Positions 33,643-42,392 of a DNA stretch of 64,000 bases are shown here, one piece after another (the stretch's first letter is position 1; each line of letters begins with the position of its first letter). The position numbers and the translations under genes were made by a program. Below the pieces are notes generated by a model that was given only the letters and a program-made list of their open reading frames with translations, had not been told where the DNA came from and searched no databases. Origin of the DNA: Pseudarthrobacter sp. NS4 (GTDB taxonomy: Bacteria > Actinomycetota > Actinomycetes > Actinomycetales > Micrococcaceae); NCBI RefSeq assembly GCF_024758005.1, contig NZ_CP103288.1, forward strand, positions 558,001 to 622,000, in the 5' to 3' direction.

Positions 33643-33659
33643 AAGATGTCAGACATCTT
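33643..33659. promoter_or_regulatory. GntR operator 2, AAGATGTCAGACATCTT
   Basis: Perfect 8+1+8 palindrome. Its centre is 62 bp from operator 1, about six helical turns, so both would face the same side of the DNA. It contains an in-frame ATG that could be mistaken for the kinase start. Confidence 0.72.
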
Positions 33660-33714
33660 ACAGCTTCCCTTAGATCAGGATCCGCCGCCCGGATTCGTAC
33701 ACAACGGAGTGCAT

Positions 33715-35214
33715 GTGACGCTTGAAACAGACGTCCTGGCCGCCTACCCGGCCGAGGTCCCGATTCCCGCCGAACTGGTGGCCGGTACGCTGGCCGCCTC
33801 CAACGCGGAGACGCCGCGTGTCCTGGTAGTGCTCGACGACGACCCCACCGGAACGCAGTCCGTGGCAGATCTGCCCGTGCTCACCCGCTGGGACGTAGAG
33901 GACTTCATCTGGGCCTTCGGCCAGTCCAAGCCCGCCGTCTATGTCCTGACCAACACCCGCAGCCTGGATCCGGCCGACGCCGCCGCCCGCAATGAAGAAG
34001 TGGTCCGCAACGCCCTCGCCGCTGCCGGATCGCCGGACATACTGCGGCTCGGCTTCGTCAGCCGGAGCGACTCCACCCTCCGCGGCCACTACCCTCTGGA
34101 ACCGGACGTCATCGCCGCCACGGTCGAGGCCCTCAGTGGCGAAACCACCGACGGCGTGGTCCTGGTACCCGCGTTCCCCGACGCCGGCCGGGTCACCATT
34201 GGCGGTGTCCACTACATGCGCGGCACCGGCGACGCGGCCGGCACCCTCACCCCGGTGTCCGACACCGAGTTCGCCAAGGACGCCACCTTCGGCTTCACCA
34301 CCTCCGTCATGGCCAATTACGTCGAAGAGAAGTCGCAGGGCCGGTTCGCGGCGGACTCGGTGATCGTCCTGGACCTCAACATCATCCGTGCAGGCGCCAC
34401 TGCGGGCGACCCCGCCGGCAGCGCAGAGACCAGCGCCAACGCCATCGCCGACGCCATCCAGGGCGCCACCAATTCCACCCCGATCGTGGCTGACATTGTC
34501 ACTGAAAATGACCTCCGCGCCCTGGCCCTGGGCCTTGAAGAGGCAGAGCGCCGCGGCAAAAAGCTTCTCTACCGTGTGGGCCCGCCCTTCGGCCGTGCCA
34601 GGATCGGACAGGAAATCCGCACCGAGCTGACCGGAGCCGAAGCCTACTCCGGCAACACCCCGTCCCAGGCCGGCGGCCTCATTGTGGTGGGATCGCATGT
34701 TGGGGTCACCTCCCGCCAGCTCAAAGCCCTGACAGAGCAGCACAGCGCTGCGCGCATCGTGGAGATCGACGTCGAAAAGCTGCTGGGCGACGAAACGGAG
34801 GCCGGCACCCACCTGGACCAGACAGTGGACACCGTGGTTGAAGCCCTCCACAGCGGTGACGTCATCGTCCACACCAGCCGCCTGCTCATCAAGACCGACG
34901 ACCCCGCGGAAAGCCTGCGGATCGCGCGCACCGTTTCTGCCGCCGTCGTGGCCGTGGTGAACCGGACCCTCAAGACCTTCCCGCCCCGCTTCGTCATCGC
35001 CAAGGGCGGCATCACCTCCTCCGACGTGGCGGCCCACGGCCTGGAAATCCGCCACGCCATCGTCCGGGGCCCCATGCTCCCCGGCATCGTCTCCCTCTGG
35101 GAGCCGGTGGACGGCCCCGCGAAGGGCATTCCCTACATCGTGTTCGCCGGCAACGTGGGCGACGACCAGTCCCTCGCCGACGTCACCCGCAAGCTCAGCA
35201 ACACCTTCCAGTAA
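33715..35214 (+). CDS. otnK: Four-carbon acid sugar kinase (OtnK/DUF1537)
   Basis: 499 residues from the GTG at 33715, chosen because GGAG lies five bases before it and because MTLETDVLAAYPAEV matches family N-termini; an upstream in-frame ATG (33646) lies inside an operator without RBS. The N-terminal domain carries VLDDDPTGTQSVADLPVLT and SRSDSTLRGHYP; the C-terminal nucleotide-binding domain has KGGITSSD and GN-type residues. Family members phosphorylate 3-oxo-tetronate (threonate/erythronate pathway). First gene of the operon with dehydrogenase, permease and a broken aldolase. Confidence 0.9.
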   Translation: MTLETDVLAAYPAEVPIPAELVAGTLAASNAETPRVLVVLDDDPTGTQSVADLPVLTRWDVEDFIWAFGQSKPAVYVLTNTRSLDPADAAARNEEVVRNALAAAGSPDILRLGFVSRSDSTLRGHYPLEPDVIAATVEALSGETTDGVVLVPAFPDAGRVTIGGVHYMRGTGDAAGTLTPVSDTEFAKDATFGFTTSVMANYVEEKSQGRFAADSVIVLDLNIIRAGATAGDPAGSAETSANAIADAIQGATNSTPIVADIVTENDLRALALGLEEAERRGKKLLYRVGPPFGRARIGQEIRTELTGAEAYSGNTPSQAGGLIVVGSHVGVTSRQLKALTEQHSAARIVEIDVEKLLGDETEAGTHLDQTVDTVVEALHSGDVIVHTSRLLIKTDDPAESLRIARTVSAAVVAVVNRTLKTFPPRFVIAKGGITSSDVAAHGLEIRHAIVRGPMLPGIVSLWEPVDGPAKGIPYIVFAGNVGDDQSLADVTRKLSNTFQ

Positions 35215-35230
35215 TTCAACGGAGAACACC

Positions 35231-36130
35231 ATGACCAGCAACTACACCGTCACCGTCCTGGGCCTCGGCGCCATGGGACTGCCCATGGCCACCCGGCTGG
35301 CATCCCAGCTGACCGTGCACGGCTTCGACATCGCCGAACCCCGCCTGAAGCTCGCCGAAGAGGCCGGCATTGCCACCTTTGCCACTGCCCGTGAAGCCGC
35401 CAAGGGGGCTGACGCCGTCCTGCTCGCCGTCCGCAACGGTGAGCAGCTCAACGATGTCCTCTTCGGCGGGAACGGCGTGGCCTCCGTCCTGGAGCGCGGC
35501 GCCGTGGTCATCCTCGGCAGCACCGTGGGTACCGAAGCCATTCCGGCCACGGTGGAGAAGCTGGCCGAATACGGTGTGGAGCTGGTGGACGCCCCGTTGT
35601 CCGGCGGCCCCAAGCGCGCCGGCGAAGGCGACCTGCTGATCGTCGTGGGAGCTTCCCCCGCGGCCCGCGAAAAGGCGGCGCCCGCCCTTGAACTGCTCGC
35701 TTCCACCCTGAGCGTGGTGGGCGACAAGCCCGGCGACGGCCAGGCCCTCAAGACCGTCAACCAGCTCCTCTGCGGCGTCCACATTGCTGCCGCGGCAGAG
35801 GCCATGGCCCTGGCCGACGCGCTCGGACTGGACCAGGCCAAGACCCTCGCCGCCCTCGAAGCCGGTGCCGCCGGCTCGTTCATGCTCTCCAACCGCGGCC
35901 CCCGCATCCTTGAGGCCTACAACGAGGAAGGCGCCGAGGTCCTCAGCCGCCTGGACATCTTTGTCAAGGACATGGGCATCGTTGGCAAGGCCACCCGCGC
36001 GGCAGGACTGGCAGCTCCGGTTGCCGCTGCTGCCGAGCAGCTTTACCTCCTGGGCCAGGCCCAGGGCCTCGCTGCCGCTGATGACTCCGCCGTCATCAAG
36101 GTTGTTGCCCCCACCAAGCGCACCCAGTAG
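35231..36130 (+). CDS. ltnD: NAD-dependent four-carbon acid sugar dehydrogenase (LtnD-like, beta-hydroxyacid family)
   Basis: 299 residues of the 3-hydroxyisobutyrate dehydrogenase family. Motifs: VTVLGLGAMGLPMA (NAD), DAPLSGGPKRAGEGDL (substrate), and K in GQALKTVNQLLCG (catalytic lysine). LtnD/DenD homologues oxidise L-threonate or D-erythronate at C2. It follows the kinase by 16 bp. The exact stereoisomer cannot be decided from sequence. Confidence 0.88.
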   Translation: MTSNYTVTVLGLGAMGLPMATRLASQLTVHGFDIAEPRLKLAEEAGIATFATAREAAKGADAVLLAVRNGEQLNDVLFGGNGVASVLERGAVVILGSTVGTEAIPATVEKLAEYGVELVDAPLSGGPKRAGEGDLLIVVGASPAAREKAAPALELLASTLSVVGDKPGDGQALKTVNQLLCGVHIAAAAEAMALADALGLDQAKTLAALEAGAAGSFMLSNRGPRILEAYNEEGAEVLSRLDIFVKDMGIVGKATRAAGLAAPVAAAAEQLYLLGQAQGLAAADDSAVIKVVAPTKRTQ

Positions 36131-36152
36131 GAAACCCCCTCCCCCCAAAGCC

Positions 36153-36190
36153 GTACGACGGCGGCGGTCCCCCCTCCGCCGTCGTCGTAC
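36153..36190. other. Intraoperon hairpin before gntP-like gene
   Basis: Arms GTACGACGGCGGCGG and CCGCCGTCGTCGTAC (one wobble) around a C-rich 8-base loop, 23 bp after the dehydrogenase stop. No T-run follows. It may lower expression of, or protect RNA before, the downstream permease gene. Confidence 0.5.
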
Positions 36191-36237
36191 CCACCCAGCT
36201 CGCTAAAGTTAACTGGCGATGTCAAAGGAGACACACG

Positions 36238-37656
36238 ATGAGCGCACTAGCTCTTTTGGCCATAGCAGTGGCGGGCGTCGCCCTGCTGCTCGTGGCCGTC
36301 ATCAAGTTCAAAATCCCCGCTTTCCTGGCCCTGCTGGTGGTCAGCGTGGCAGTTGCCCTGGTGGCCGGCATCCCGCTGCCGGACGTCATCAAAACCGTTA
36401 CTGAAGGCATGGGCGGAACCCTTGGATCCGTAGCCATCCTGGTTGGCCTGGGCGCCATGCTGGGCAAAATGATCGAAATTTCCGGCGGCGCACAGTCCCT
36501 CGCCGGCAAGTTCACCCAGCTGCTCGGCCCCCGCCGGGTCGTCGCCGCCTTGACCTCTGCAGCCTTCCTGCTGGCCATCCCGGTCTTCTTCGACGTCGGA
36601 TTCATCATCCTCATCCCCATCATCTACGGATTTGCCAAAGCCGCCGGGGTCGACCCGGTCAAGATCGGCCTGCCCGTCGGCGCCATCATGCTGGCCATCC
36701 ACGTTGTTGTCCCGCCGCACCCCGGCGTCGTAGGCGGCGCCGGAATCCTCGGCGCAGACATCGGCTGGACCACCATCATTGGCCTCGCCCTCTGTATTCC
36801 CGTGGGCGTGCTGGGCTACTTCGTTGCCCGCAGGCTCAACCGCCGCGACTTCACAATGCTGCCCGCCACCGCCGAACAGTTCCGCCTCTTCGGCACCGGC
36901 ACGTCACAGGTCGAGCAGGAAACTGCCCAGGGCACATCCAGCGTTGCCGTCAAGAGCGAGGTCAAGACCGCTCCCAGCCCGGCCATGATCATCACCCTGA
37001 TTGTCCTTCCGATCCTCATGATCATGGTGGGAACTGTGGGCGCTGTCATCCTGCCCAAGGACACCTTCGCTTCCCAGCTGGCCGCCTTCATCGGCGCCCC
37101 GCTGATTGCGCTGCTCACGGCATTGGGCCTGGCCTACTACTTCCTGGGCATCCGCCGCGGCTGGTCCTCCCAGCACACCGGTGAGGTCATGGACTCCGCG
37201 CTGGCTCCCACCGCGATCGTCATCCTGGTCACCGGCGCCGGCGGCGTTTTCGGCAAGGTGCTCACCGTATCCGGCATCGGCACGGCCCTCGCCGAAGGCC
37301 TGCAGGCTGCCGGCCTCCCCGTTATCGTGATGGCTTTCGTCCTCGCGGCCATCCTCCGTGCATCGCAGGGGTCCGCAACGGTGGCCATCATCACCACCTC
37401 CGGCCTGCTGGCAGCCTCCGTGGCGGACGGCGGTTTCTCACCCTTCCAGACGGCACTCATCCTGGTAGCCATCGGCTTCGGGGCGCTTGGCCTCAGCCAC
37501 GTAAATGACTCCGGCTTCTGGATCGTGACCCGCTTCCTGGGCCTCTCCGTGGCCGACGGCCTGAAAACCTGGACCGTGCTCACCACGGTCCTGGGACTGG
37601 CAGGCTTCACGCTCACGTTCCTGGTCTGGATCCTTACCGGCGGACTTACCGTCTGA
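36238..37656 (+). CDS. GntP-family sugar-acid permease
   Basis: 472 residues with 12-14 membrane helices. GntP features include VVPPHPGVVGGAGILGADIG, GGVFGKVLTVSGIG, AAILRASQGSATVAIITTSG and the conserved HVNDSGFWIV near the C-terminus. These transporters take up gluconate and related sugar acids by proton symport. In this operon threonate, erythronate or a similar C4 acid is the likely substrate. The stop overlaps the next start (TGATG). Confidence 0.92.
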   Translation: MSALALLAIAVAGVALLLVAVIKFKIPAFLALLVVSVAVALVAGIPLPDVIKTVTEGMGGTLGSVAILVGLGAMLGKMIEISGGAQSLAGKFTQLLGPRRVVAALTSAAFLLAIPVFFDVGFIILIPIIYGFAKAAGVDPVKIGLPVGAIMLAIHVVVPPHPGVVGGAGILGADIGWTTIIGLALCIPVGVLGYFVARRLNRRDFTMLPATAEQFRLFGTGTSQVEQETAQGTSSVAVKSEVKTAPSPAMIITLIVLPILMIMVGTVGAVILPKDTFASQLAAFIGAPLIALLTALGLAYYFLGIRRGWSSQHTGEVMDSALAPTAIVILVTGAGGVFGKVLTVSGIGTALAEGLQAAGLPVIVMAFVLAAILRASQGSATVAIITTSGLLAASVADGGFSPFQTALILVAIGFGALGLSHVNDSGFWIVTRFLGLSVADGLKTWTVLTTVLGLAGFTLTFLVWILTGGLTV

Positions 37657-38497
37657 TGCGCGCCCGCCTAAACCACCTGGTCACCTCCGCCCTGCAGCAC
37701 GGCTCCGCAGTCCCCGCATTCACCTGTTACGACTTCACCACGGCCCTGGCCGTGGTGGGCGCGGCCGAGGAAGCCGGCCGCGGCGTGATCCTGCTGGTGG
37801 CCCCGAAGACCGCCGCCACCGCCAACGGGCTGCGGCTGATCGCAGCGCTCCGGGGCCTGGCGGACGCCGCCGGCGTTCCCGTCGTGGTGCAACTGGACCA
37901 CGCCTCAGACCTGGAAGTGATGGCCGACGCCGTCACGGCAGGGGCGGACTCCGTCCTCGCGGACGGTTCGTCCCTTCCGTACGAGGACAACATTGCGCTG
38001 GTCGTTGCGGCACGCGCGTGGCTGGGTCCCGACGTCGTGCTTGAAGCGGAACTGGGCGGCCTGGCCGGCGATGAGGACCGCGCGTTCGGTGCCGACCAGT
38101 CCGGTGTTTCCGTGGCCGGCCGCGCAGGTGGAGGACTTTGTGTCCCGCACCGGCGCGGAACTGCTGGCCGTGGCGGTGGGCAACGTCCACGGCAAGTACT
38201 AAGGGCGAGCCCCAGTTGCGCTGGGACGTGCTGCAGGACATCGCGGTGCGGACCCACATTCCCCTGGTGCTGCACGGAGCCTCCGGCATCCCCGCGGAGG
38301 AACTGGTGAAGGCGGCGTCCATGAACGTGGGCAAGGTCAACTTCAACACCGAACTCCGCACCGGCGTACTGGCCACCCTGCAGGAGCAGTTGCCGTGGCA
38401 CCGGACGGATGGCGAAAACCTGCAGGGGCTCCTTGGCCACTGGAACCGGTCCGCCACTGGATTCGCCACGGCGGCACTGGTGATGCTGTCCCGCTGA
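37656..38497 (+). pseudogene. Class II fructose/tagatose-bisphosphate-type aldolase, two frameshifts
   Basis: Reads normally from MRARLNHLVTSALQHGSAVP through the metal and catalytic region VQLDHASDLE and DVVLEAELGGLAGDED. It then shifts by +1 near 38113-38127 (the continuation is QVEDFVSRTGAELLAVAVGN) and again at 38200, where an extra T turns GKY-KGEP into GKY-stop. The third section (RWDVLQDIAVRTHIPLVLHG) is normal to the end. The reconstructed protein would be about 280 residues. In such operons this aldolase would split the phosphorylated keto-acid product. Either a true pseudogene or sequencing error at two places. Confidence 0.8.
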
Positions 38498-38517
38498 CGC
38501 GTCACCCCAAACCGGGC

Positions 38518-38565
38518 AGGAGGGAGGCCAGGATCAAGCAATGATCCTGGCCTCCCTCCTTTTTG
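38518..38565 (+). terminator. Rho-independent terminator of the sugar-acid operon
   Basis: Perfect 18-bp arms GGAGGGAGGCCAGGATCA and TGATCCTGGCCTCCCTCC, 5-base loop, followed by TTTTTT. Lies 21 bp after the aldolase stop. Confidence 0.92.
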
Positions 38566-38661
38566 CATTCCTGGCTGTGCAGGGAGGCGGTGTTGTTTTG
38601 CCGTCCCCCCTTCTGCTGTCTGGGCATTGCCAGCGGGATGAAGTAGTGCCAGTGTCGAACC

Positions 38662-38991
38662 ATGACCGAGAACACGATGTCCACCGAGGATAAGTTCACC
38701 GCCGACGTCACGCTGAGGCGCAACGACGCGCAACACCGCTACGAACTGCTGGTGGGCGGCAAACTTGCCGTCCAATCCTTCTACCAGGATTTGCCGGGCC
38801 ACATAGACTTCACCCACACCGAAACCATGCAGGACTTCGAAGGCCGGGGCCTGGGCAAGGTACTGGCGCACTTCGCCCTGGATGACGTGGTGGCCACAGG
38901 CAAGCGCATTGTTCCGCACTGCCCGTTCATTGCCGGCTACCTGCGGAAGCATGAGGGGTACGAACAGTTCGTCGATTGGCCGGAGGGGTGA
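38662..38991 (+). CDS. GNAT-like N-acetyltransferase (YjdJ/GCN5-related short type)
   Basis: 109 residues; MSTEDKF at 38677 is an alternative start. It has the short-GNAT pattern: HRYELLVGGKLAV, IDFTHTETMQDFEGRGLGKVL (acetyl-CoA loop E-G-R-G-L-G), then IVPHCPFIAGYLRKHEGY. This group is close to YjdJ and human NATD1. Substrate unknown. Stands alone. Confidence 0.9.
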   Translation: MTENTMSTEDKFTADVTLRRNDAQHRYELLVGGKLAVQSFYQDLPGHIDFTHTETMQDFEGRGLGKVLAHFALDDVVATGKRIVPHCPFIAGYLRKHEGYEQFVDWPEG

Positions 38992-39077
38992 GATAAACCA
39001 CGCCGCCGTTAGATTCCGGCCCCACCGGGTAATCCATCTGCAACGAGGCAGGCCGATGGCAGGCCGGGAAGGACAGT

Positions 39078-40043
39078 ATGGCTCATCACGGGGAACTGTT
39101 CGATGTGGCGGTTATTGGCGGCGGACCGGCGGGGTTGAGTGCCGGCGTTGCCCTCTCCAGGGCCCTGCGGTCCGTGGTGGTGATCGACGCAGGGGAACAA
39201 CGGAACCTGAAGGCCGAGGGGGTGCATGGGTTCCTCAGCCGGGAAGGGATGAGTCCGAAGGATCTGGTTGCCGCAGGCCGGGAGGAACTGGCGCGGTACG
39301 GCGGGACGGCTGTCCGTGGCTCGGTAACCTCAGCCAGCCGCGACGGTGAAAATTTCGTTCTCCGCCTCGATGACGGCTCCACCCGTACCGCACGTCGGCT
39401 GCTGATCGCCTCGGGCATTACCGATGAGCTGCCGGAACTTCCTGGGGTGTCGGAACGCTGGGGGCGGGACGTCCTCTACTGCCCTTATTGCCACGGCTGG
39501 GAAATCCGCAACCAGAGAGTCGGTCTCCTGGCATCGGACTCCCACTCCGTCCTGCAGGCACTGACCTTTCGGCAATGGAGCCCCGACGTCACCCTCTTCC
39601 TGAACGACTCACTGGTGCTCAGCCAAGGGGAGGAAGAACAGTTGCAGGCCCGGTCCGTCCATGTGGTGGAGGGCAGGGTCCAGGAACTGGACATCGCCAA
39701 TGACAAGCTTGCAGGGGTAACGCTCGACGGCGGGCGCACCGTCCCGTTGGATGTGCTGGCAGTCAGTCCGGCCGCCGTCAGCAACGCAAATATCCTCCAG
39801 CGGCTCGGGCTGGAACCGTGCGGCCTGGAGGAGGGGGAGGGCACCCGCCTGGAAACGGATGATGCCGGCCTCACCTCCTGTCCTGGAGTGTGGGCTGCCG
39901 GCAATGCCACCGACGTCTCCGCCCAGGTGATGACGGCGGCGGCAGCCGGCCTCAAGGCCGCCGCCGCCATCAACGCGGACCTTGTGCTCTCCGATACGCG
40001 GCAGGCCGTAGAGGATGCCAGGGCCGACGCCGACAGGTTGTAG
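39078..40043 (+). CDS. FAD-dependent NAD(P)/disulfide oxidoreductase (thioredoxin reductase-like)
   Basis: 321 residues. FAD motif VAVIGGGPAGLSAGVALSRA, then VIDAGEQRN. A CxxC redox pair is present in LYCPYCHGWEI, followed by the second nucleotide domain (the canonical GxGxxG is weak: QRVGLLASDSHS). C-terminal FAD contact PGVWAAGNATDVSAQV. It resembles the short thioredoxin-reductase-like proteins found beside regulators in actinobacteria rather than the housekeeping TrxB. Electron partner unknown. ATG preceded by GGAAGGACAGT. Confidence 0.88.
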   Translation: MAHHGELFDVAVIGGGPAGLSAGVALSRALRSVVVIDAGEQRNLKAEGVHGFLSREGMSPKDLVAAGREELARYGGTAVRGSVTSASRDGENFVLRLDDGSTRTARRLLIASGITDELPELPGVSERWGRDVLYCPYCHGWEIRNQRVGLLASDSHSVLQALTFRQWSPDVTLFLNDSLVLSQGEEEQLQARSVHVVEGRVQELDIANDKLAGVTLDGGRTVPLDVLAVSPAAVSNANILQRLGLEPCGLEEGEGTRLETDDAGLTSCPGVWAAGNATDVSAQVMTAAAAGLKAAAAINADLVLSDTRQAVEDARADADRL

Positions 40044-40054
40044 CGCTAGCCTGC

Positions 40055-40378
40055 TTAGCTGGCGAGGGACTGCCCGGCCACTGTTGCGCTGAAGGCGGGA
40101 TCGTCGATGGTGAAACCGCAGGCACAGCGGTAGGTCACCACGCTTCCGGAGACGGCGCCTGCGCCGAGGGGAACTACCCCTGTCCCGTCCACATAGACTG
40201 GCTGCCCCAAGGGCAGTTCGTCAGGATCGATGCGCTGCATGGGCGCGCGGCAGTGCATGCGCGAATTCAGGGTGACCAGCAGCCCCATATCCACGGGCTC
40301 GGTGGTTCCGAAGGGAGCCATAGGTCCCTCTTCGCGTTCCCCAAACGCCGTCAACTGATCTTCGGTAGCGGTGGTCAT
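40055..40378 (-). CDS. Hypothetical protein with C-terminal CxC motif
   Basis: 107 residues from ATG 40378, with AAGGA eight bases upstream. It opens MTTATEDQLTAFGEREEGPM and has a beta-rich middle (PLGQPVYVDGTGVVPLG) and a CRCxCGF-like end (YRCACGFTIDD). I do not recognise a family. The two close cysteines and an upstream CR suggest possible metal binding. It converges on the oxidoreductase gene and carries the AGCATG-type motif upstream. Confidence 0.6.
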   Translation of the reverse strand: MTTATEDQLTAFGEREEGPMAPFGTTEPVDMGLLVTLNSRMHCRAPMQRIDPDELPLGQPVYVDGTGVVPLGAGAVSGSVVTYRCACGFTIDDPAFSATVAGQSLAS

Positions 40379-40467
40379 GATGTTCATCCTTGGGCTTCTT
40401 CACGAAGCTGCCGGCGTTGGCAGCTCCGCCGCGAACTGCTTGCGGAGGTTCATTTGCCCCACAAGCA

Positions 40468-40482
40468 AAGCATGCTTACTAA
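40468..40482. promoter_or_regulatory. Shared AAGCATGCTTACTAA motif
   Basis: Contains the palindrome AAGCATGCTT with the right-hand extension ACTAA seen at 23110-23127. Lies 90-105 bp upstream of the ATG at 40378. Confidence 0.5.
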
Positions 40483-40727
40483 TTCCCCGACAAATCGAGG
40501 CGCGCGGAAGACCCCCGCGGCTGGCCGGTCACCTGTCGCCCAGCCCCTTGGCGGTGCCGCCGCTGCCAGTGAGCGCATGCCGGAACCGGCAGGCACAAGA
40601 TGGTGGTGGGTATTGTGCGGCAGGGCGGTCCCGTCGGCCAGTCAATGACTTTCCTGACGCCTGACGAACCCCGGTTTCCGGTACTGGAAAAGAAATACAA
40701 CACAAAAGTTTGATTAAAAGGGTCTCC

Positions 40728-40746
40728 TAAGTAAGGCTTACCTTTG
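40728..40746. promoter_or_regulatory. Iron box (IdeR/DmdR-type) before desA
   Basis: TAAGTAAGGCTTACCTTTG matches 12 of 19 positions of the DtxR/IdeR consensus TTAGGTTAGGCTAACCTAA and has a clear AAGTAAG-G-CTTACCTT dyad. It is 36 bp before the desA start, so the operon is expected to be repressed by iron-bound regulator. Confidence 0.75.
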
Positions 40747-40781
40747 CAATCCAGAAAAAACTGCTGACCGAAGGAAGACGA

Positions 40782-42392
40782 GTGTCGCTGATGCCCCGCC
40801 TTGACGAGCCACAAGTGGATGACCCGCACAATAGCGATGTCCGAACCCAACAGGAGCCGCCGGGGCAGGATTTCGGCTCGCGGGTGGAACTCGCGCTGGG
40901 GGCAACCAACCACCTCTTCAACGCCAGGAACTCACCCCGCTACGTTGCCCAGGTGCTGCAGGGGGTCACCGCAGTTGCCACCAAACTGGAACGGACCACC
41001 CGGCCCTTCACCGGCGTCGGCCCCTCAGAAATGCAGGCCCGCGTAGGTGCCGTTGACCTTGAAACACCCCTGCCGGACACGGCAGCGGCGCTGCAGGAAC
41101 TCGAATCCGTCTACCTGCGGGACGCCATCTACTTCCACGACGCGAAGTACGCGGCACACCTTAACTGCCCCGTGGTGATCCCCGCCCTGGTGGGCGAGGC
41201 AATCCTGTCCGCCGTGAACTCCTCGCTGGACACCTGGGACCAGAGTGCCGGTGCCACCATGATCGAACGGCGCCTCATCGATTGGGCAGCAGAGCGGCTG
41301 CGCCTCGGTGACAACGCGGATGGCATCTTCACCTCCGGCGGCAGCCAATCCAACCTCCAGGCCCTGCTGATCGCGCGCAACCACGCCGTTGCCGGCCTGC
41401 GCAGGGATGCGGCCCGAAGCGGCCTCCGCCTCCCTGCGCTGTTGGACACGCTGCGGATTTTCACCTCCGAGGACAGCCACTTCAGCATCCAGAAGTCCGC
41501 CTCGATGCTGGGCCTGGGGTTCGACGCCGTCATCACCGTTCCCTGCACGCCTGACCACCGGATGGACCCGGCTGCACTGGCCGAGGCCATGGCCGGGGCG
41601 CGCGACGCCGGGCTGACGCCGATGGCAGTCGTTGCCACCGCCGGAACTACAGACTTTGGCGCAGTTGACCCGCTTGCCGGCCTCGCCGCCCTGGCCCGTG
41701 CCCACGGCGCCTGGTTCCACATTGACGCCGCATACGGCGGCGGGCTGATGGTTTCGGGACGCTACCGCCACCTTTTGGACGGAACACGGCTGGCGGACTC
41801 CGTTACCGTGGATTTCCATAAGACCTTCTTCCAGCCGGTCAGCTCCAGCGCCCTCCTGGTCCGCGAGTCCGCAATGCTGCGCCACATCACCTACTACGCC
41901 GACTACCTGAACCCGGAAAGCGCGGCGCTGGCCGACATCCCCAACCAGGTGGACAAGAGCATCCAGACCACCCGCCGGTTCGACGCGCTGAAGCTGTGGC
42001 TCACGCTGCGGATCATGGGGGCTGACGCCATCGGTGCACTGTTCGACGAGGCCATCGACCTTGCCGCGCGCGTTGGCTCGCTCCTGGCAGCGGACGACGA
42101 CTTCGAACTGGCCGCCGCACCGCAGCTGAGCACCCTGGTGTTCCGCTACCGTCCGCGGCTCGCCGGCGGTGGCCGCCTTTCCGAGGACACCGCGGACGAC
42201 CTGAACCCGGCCATCCGCGCAGCAGTCTTCGCCTCGGGCGAGGCAGTGGTTGCCGGTACAAAGGTAGGCGGACGGCACTACCTGAAGTTCACGCTCCTCA
42301 ACGCTGAGGCCACGCTCGAGGACATCGCCGACATCATCGGGCTCCTGCGGGTTACCGGCGCCGGCCTGCTGCAGAGCGAGGCGTCCGCATGA
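40782..42392 (+). CDS. desA: PLP-dependent lysine decarboxylase (DesA-like)
   Basis: 536 residues from GTG with AAGGAAG upstream. Group II decarboxylase; the PLP lysine is K347 in VDFHKTFFQP, with TAGTTDFGAVDP and HIDAAYGGG forming the cofactor pocket. In desferrioxamine synthesis DesA makes cadaverine from lysine. Followed by desB with a 4-bp overlap. A diaminobutyrate decarboxylase is the other family possibility, but the four-gene order favours DesA. Confidence 0.9.
   Translation: MSLMPRLDEPQVDDPHNSDVRTQQEPPGQDFGSRVELALGATNHLFNARNSPRYVAQVLQGVTAVATKLERTTRPFTGVGPSEMQARVGAVDLETPLPDTAAALQELESVYLRDAIYFHDAKYAAHLNCPVVIPALVGEAILSAVNSSLDTWDQSAGATMIERRLIDWAAERLRLGDNADGIFTSGGSQSNLQALLIARNHAVAGLRRDAARSGLRLPALLDTLRIFTSEDSHFSIQKSASMLGLGFDAVITVPCTPDHRMDPAALAEAMAGARDAGLTPMAVVATAGTTDFGAVDPLAGLAALARAHGAWFHIDAAYGGGLMVSGRYRHLLDGTRLADSVTVDFHKTFFQPVSSSALLVRESAMLRHITYYADYLNPESAALADIPNQVDKSIQTTRRFDALKLWLTLRIMGADAIGALFDEAIDLAARVGSLLAADDDFELAAAPQLSTLVFRYRPRLAGGGRLSEDTADDLNPAIRAAVFASGEAVVAGTKVGGRHYLKFTLLNAEATLEDIADIIGLLRVTGAGLLQSEASA

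Larger units (their letters stand above)
40379..40781. other. Divergent intergenic region with two control sites
   Basis: About 400 bp between the CxC hypothetical gene (minus) and the siderophore operon (plus). It holds the AAGCATGCTTACTAA motif at 40468-40482 for the left gene and the iron box at 40728-40746 for the right one. The GC-rich middle (40500-40650) shows no gene that I can support. Confidence 0.6.

Noticed and set aside
33670..35241. 523-codon open frame on the minus strand
   Set aside because: Antisense to the four-carbon acid sugar kinase; no recognisable domain.
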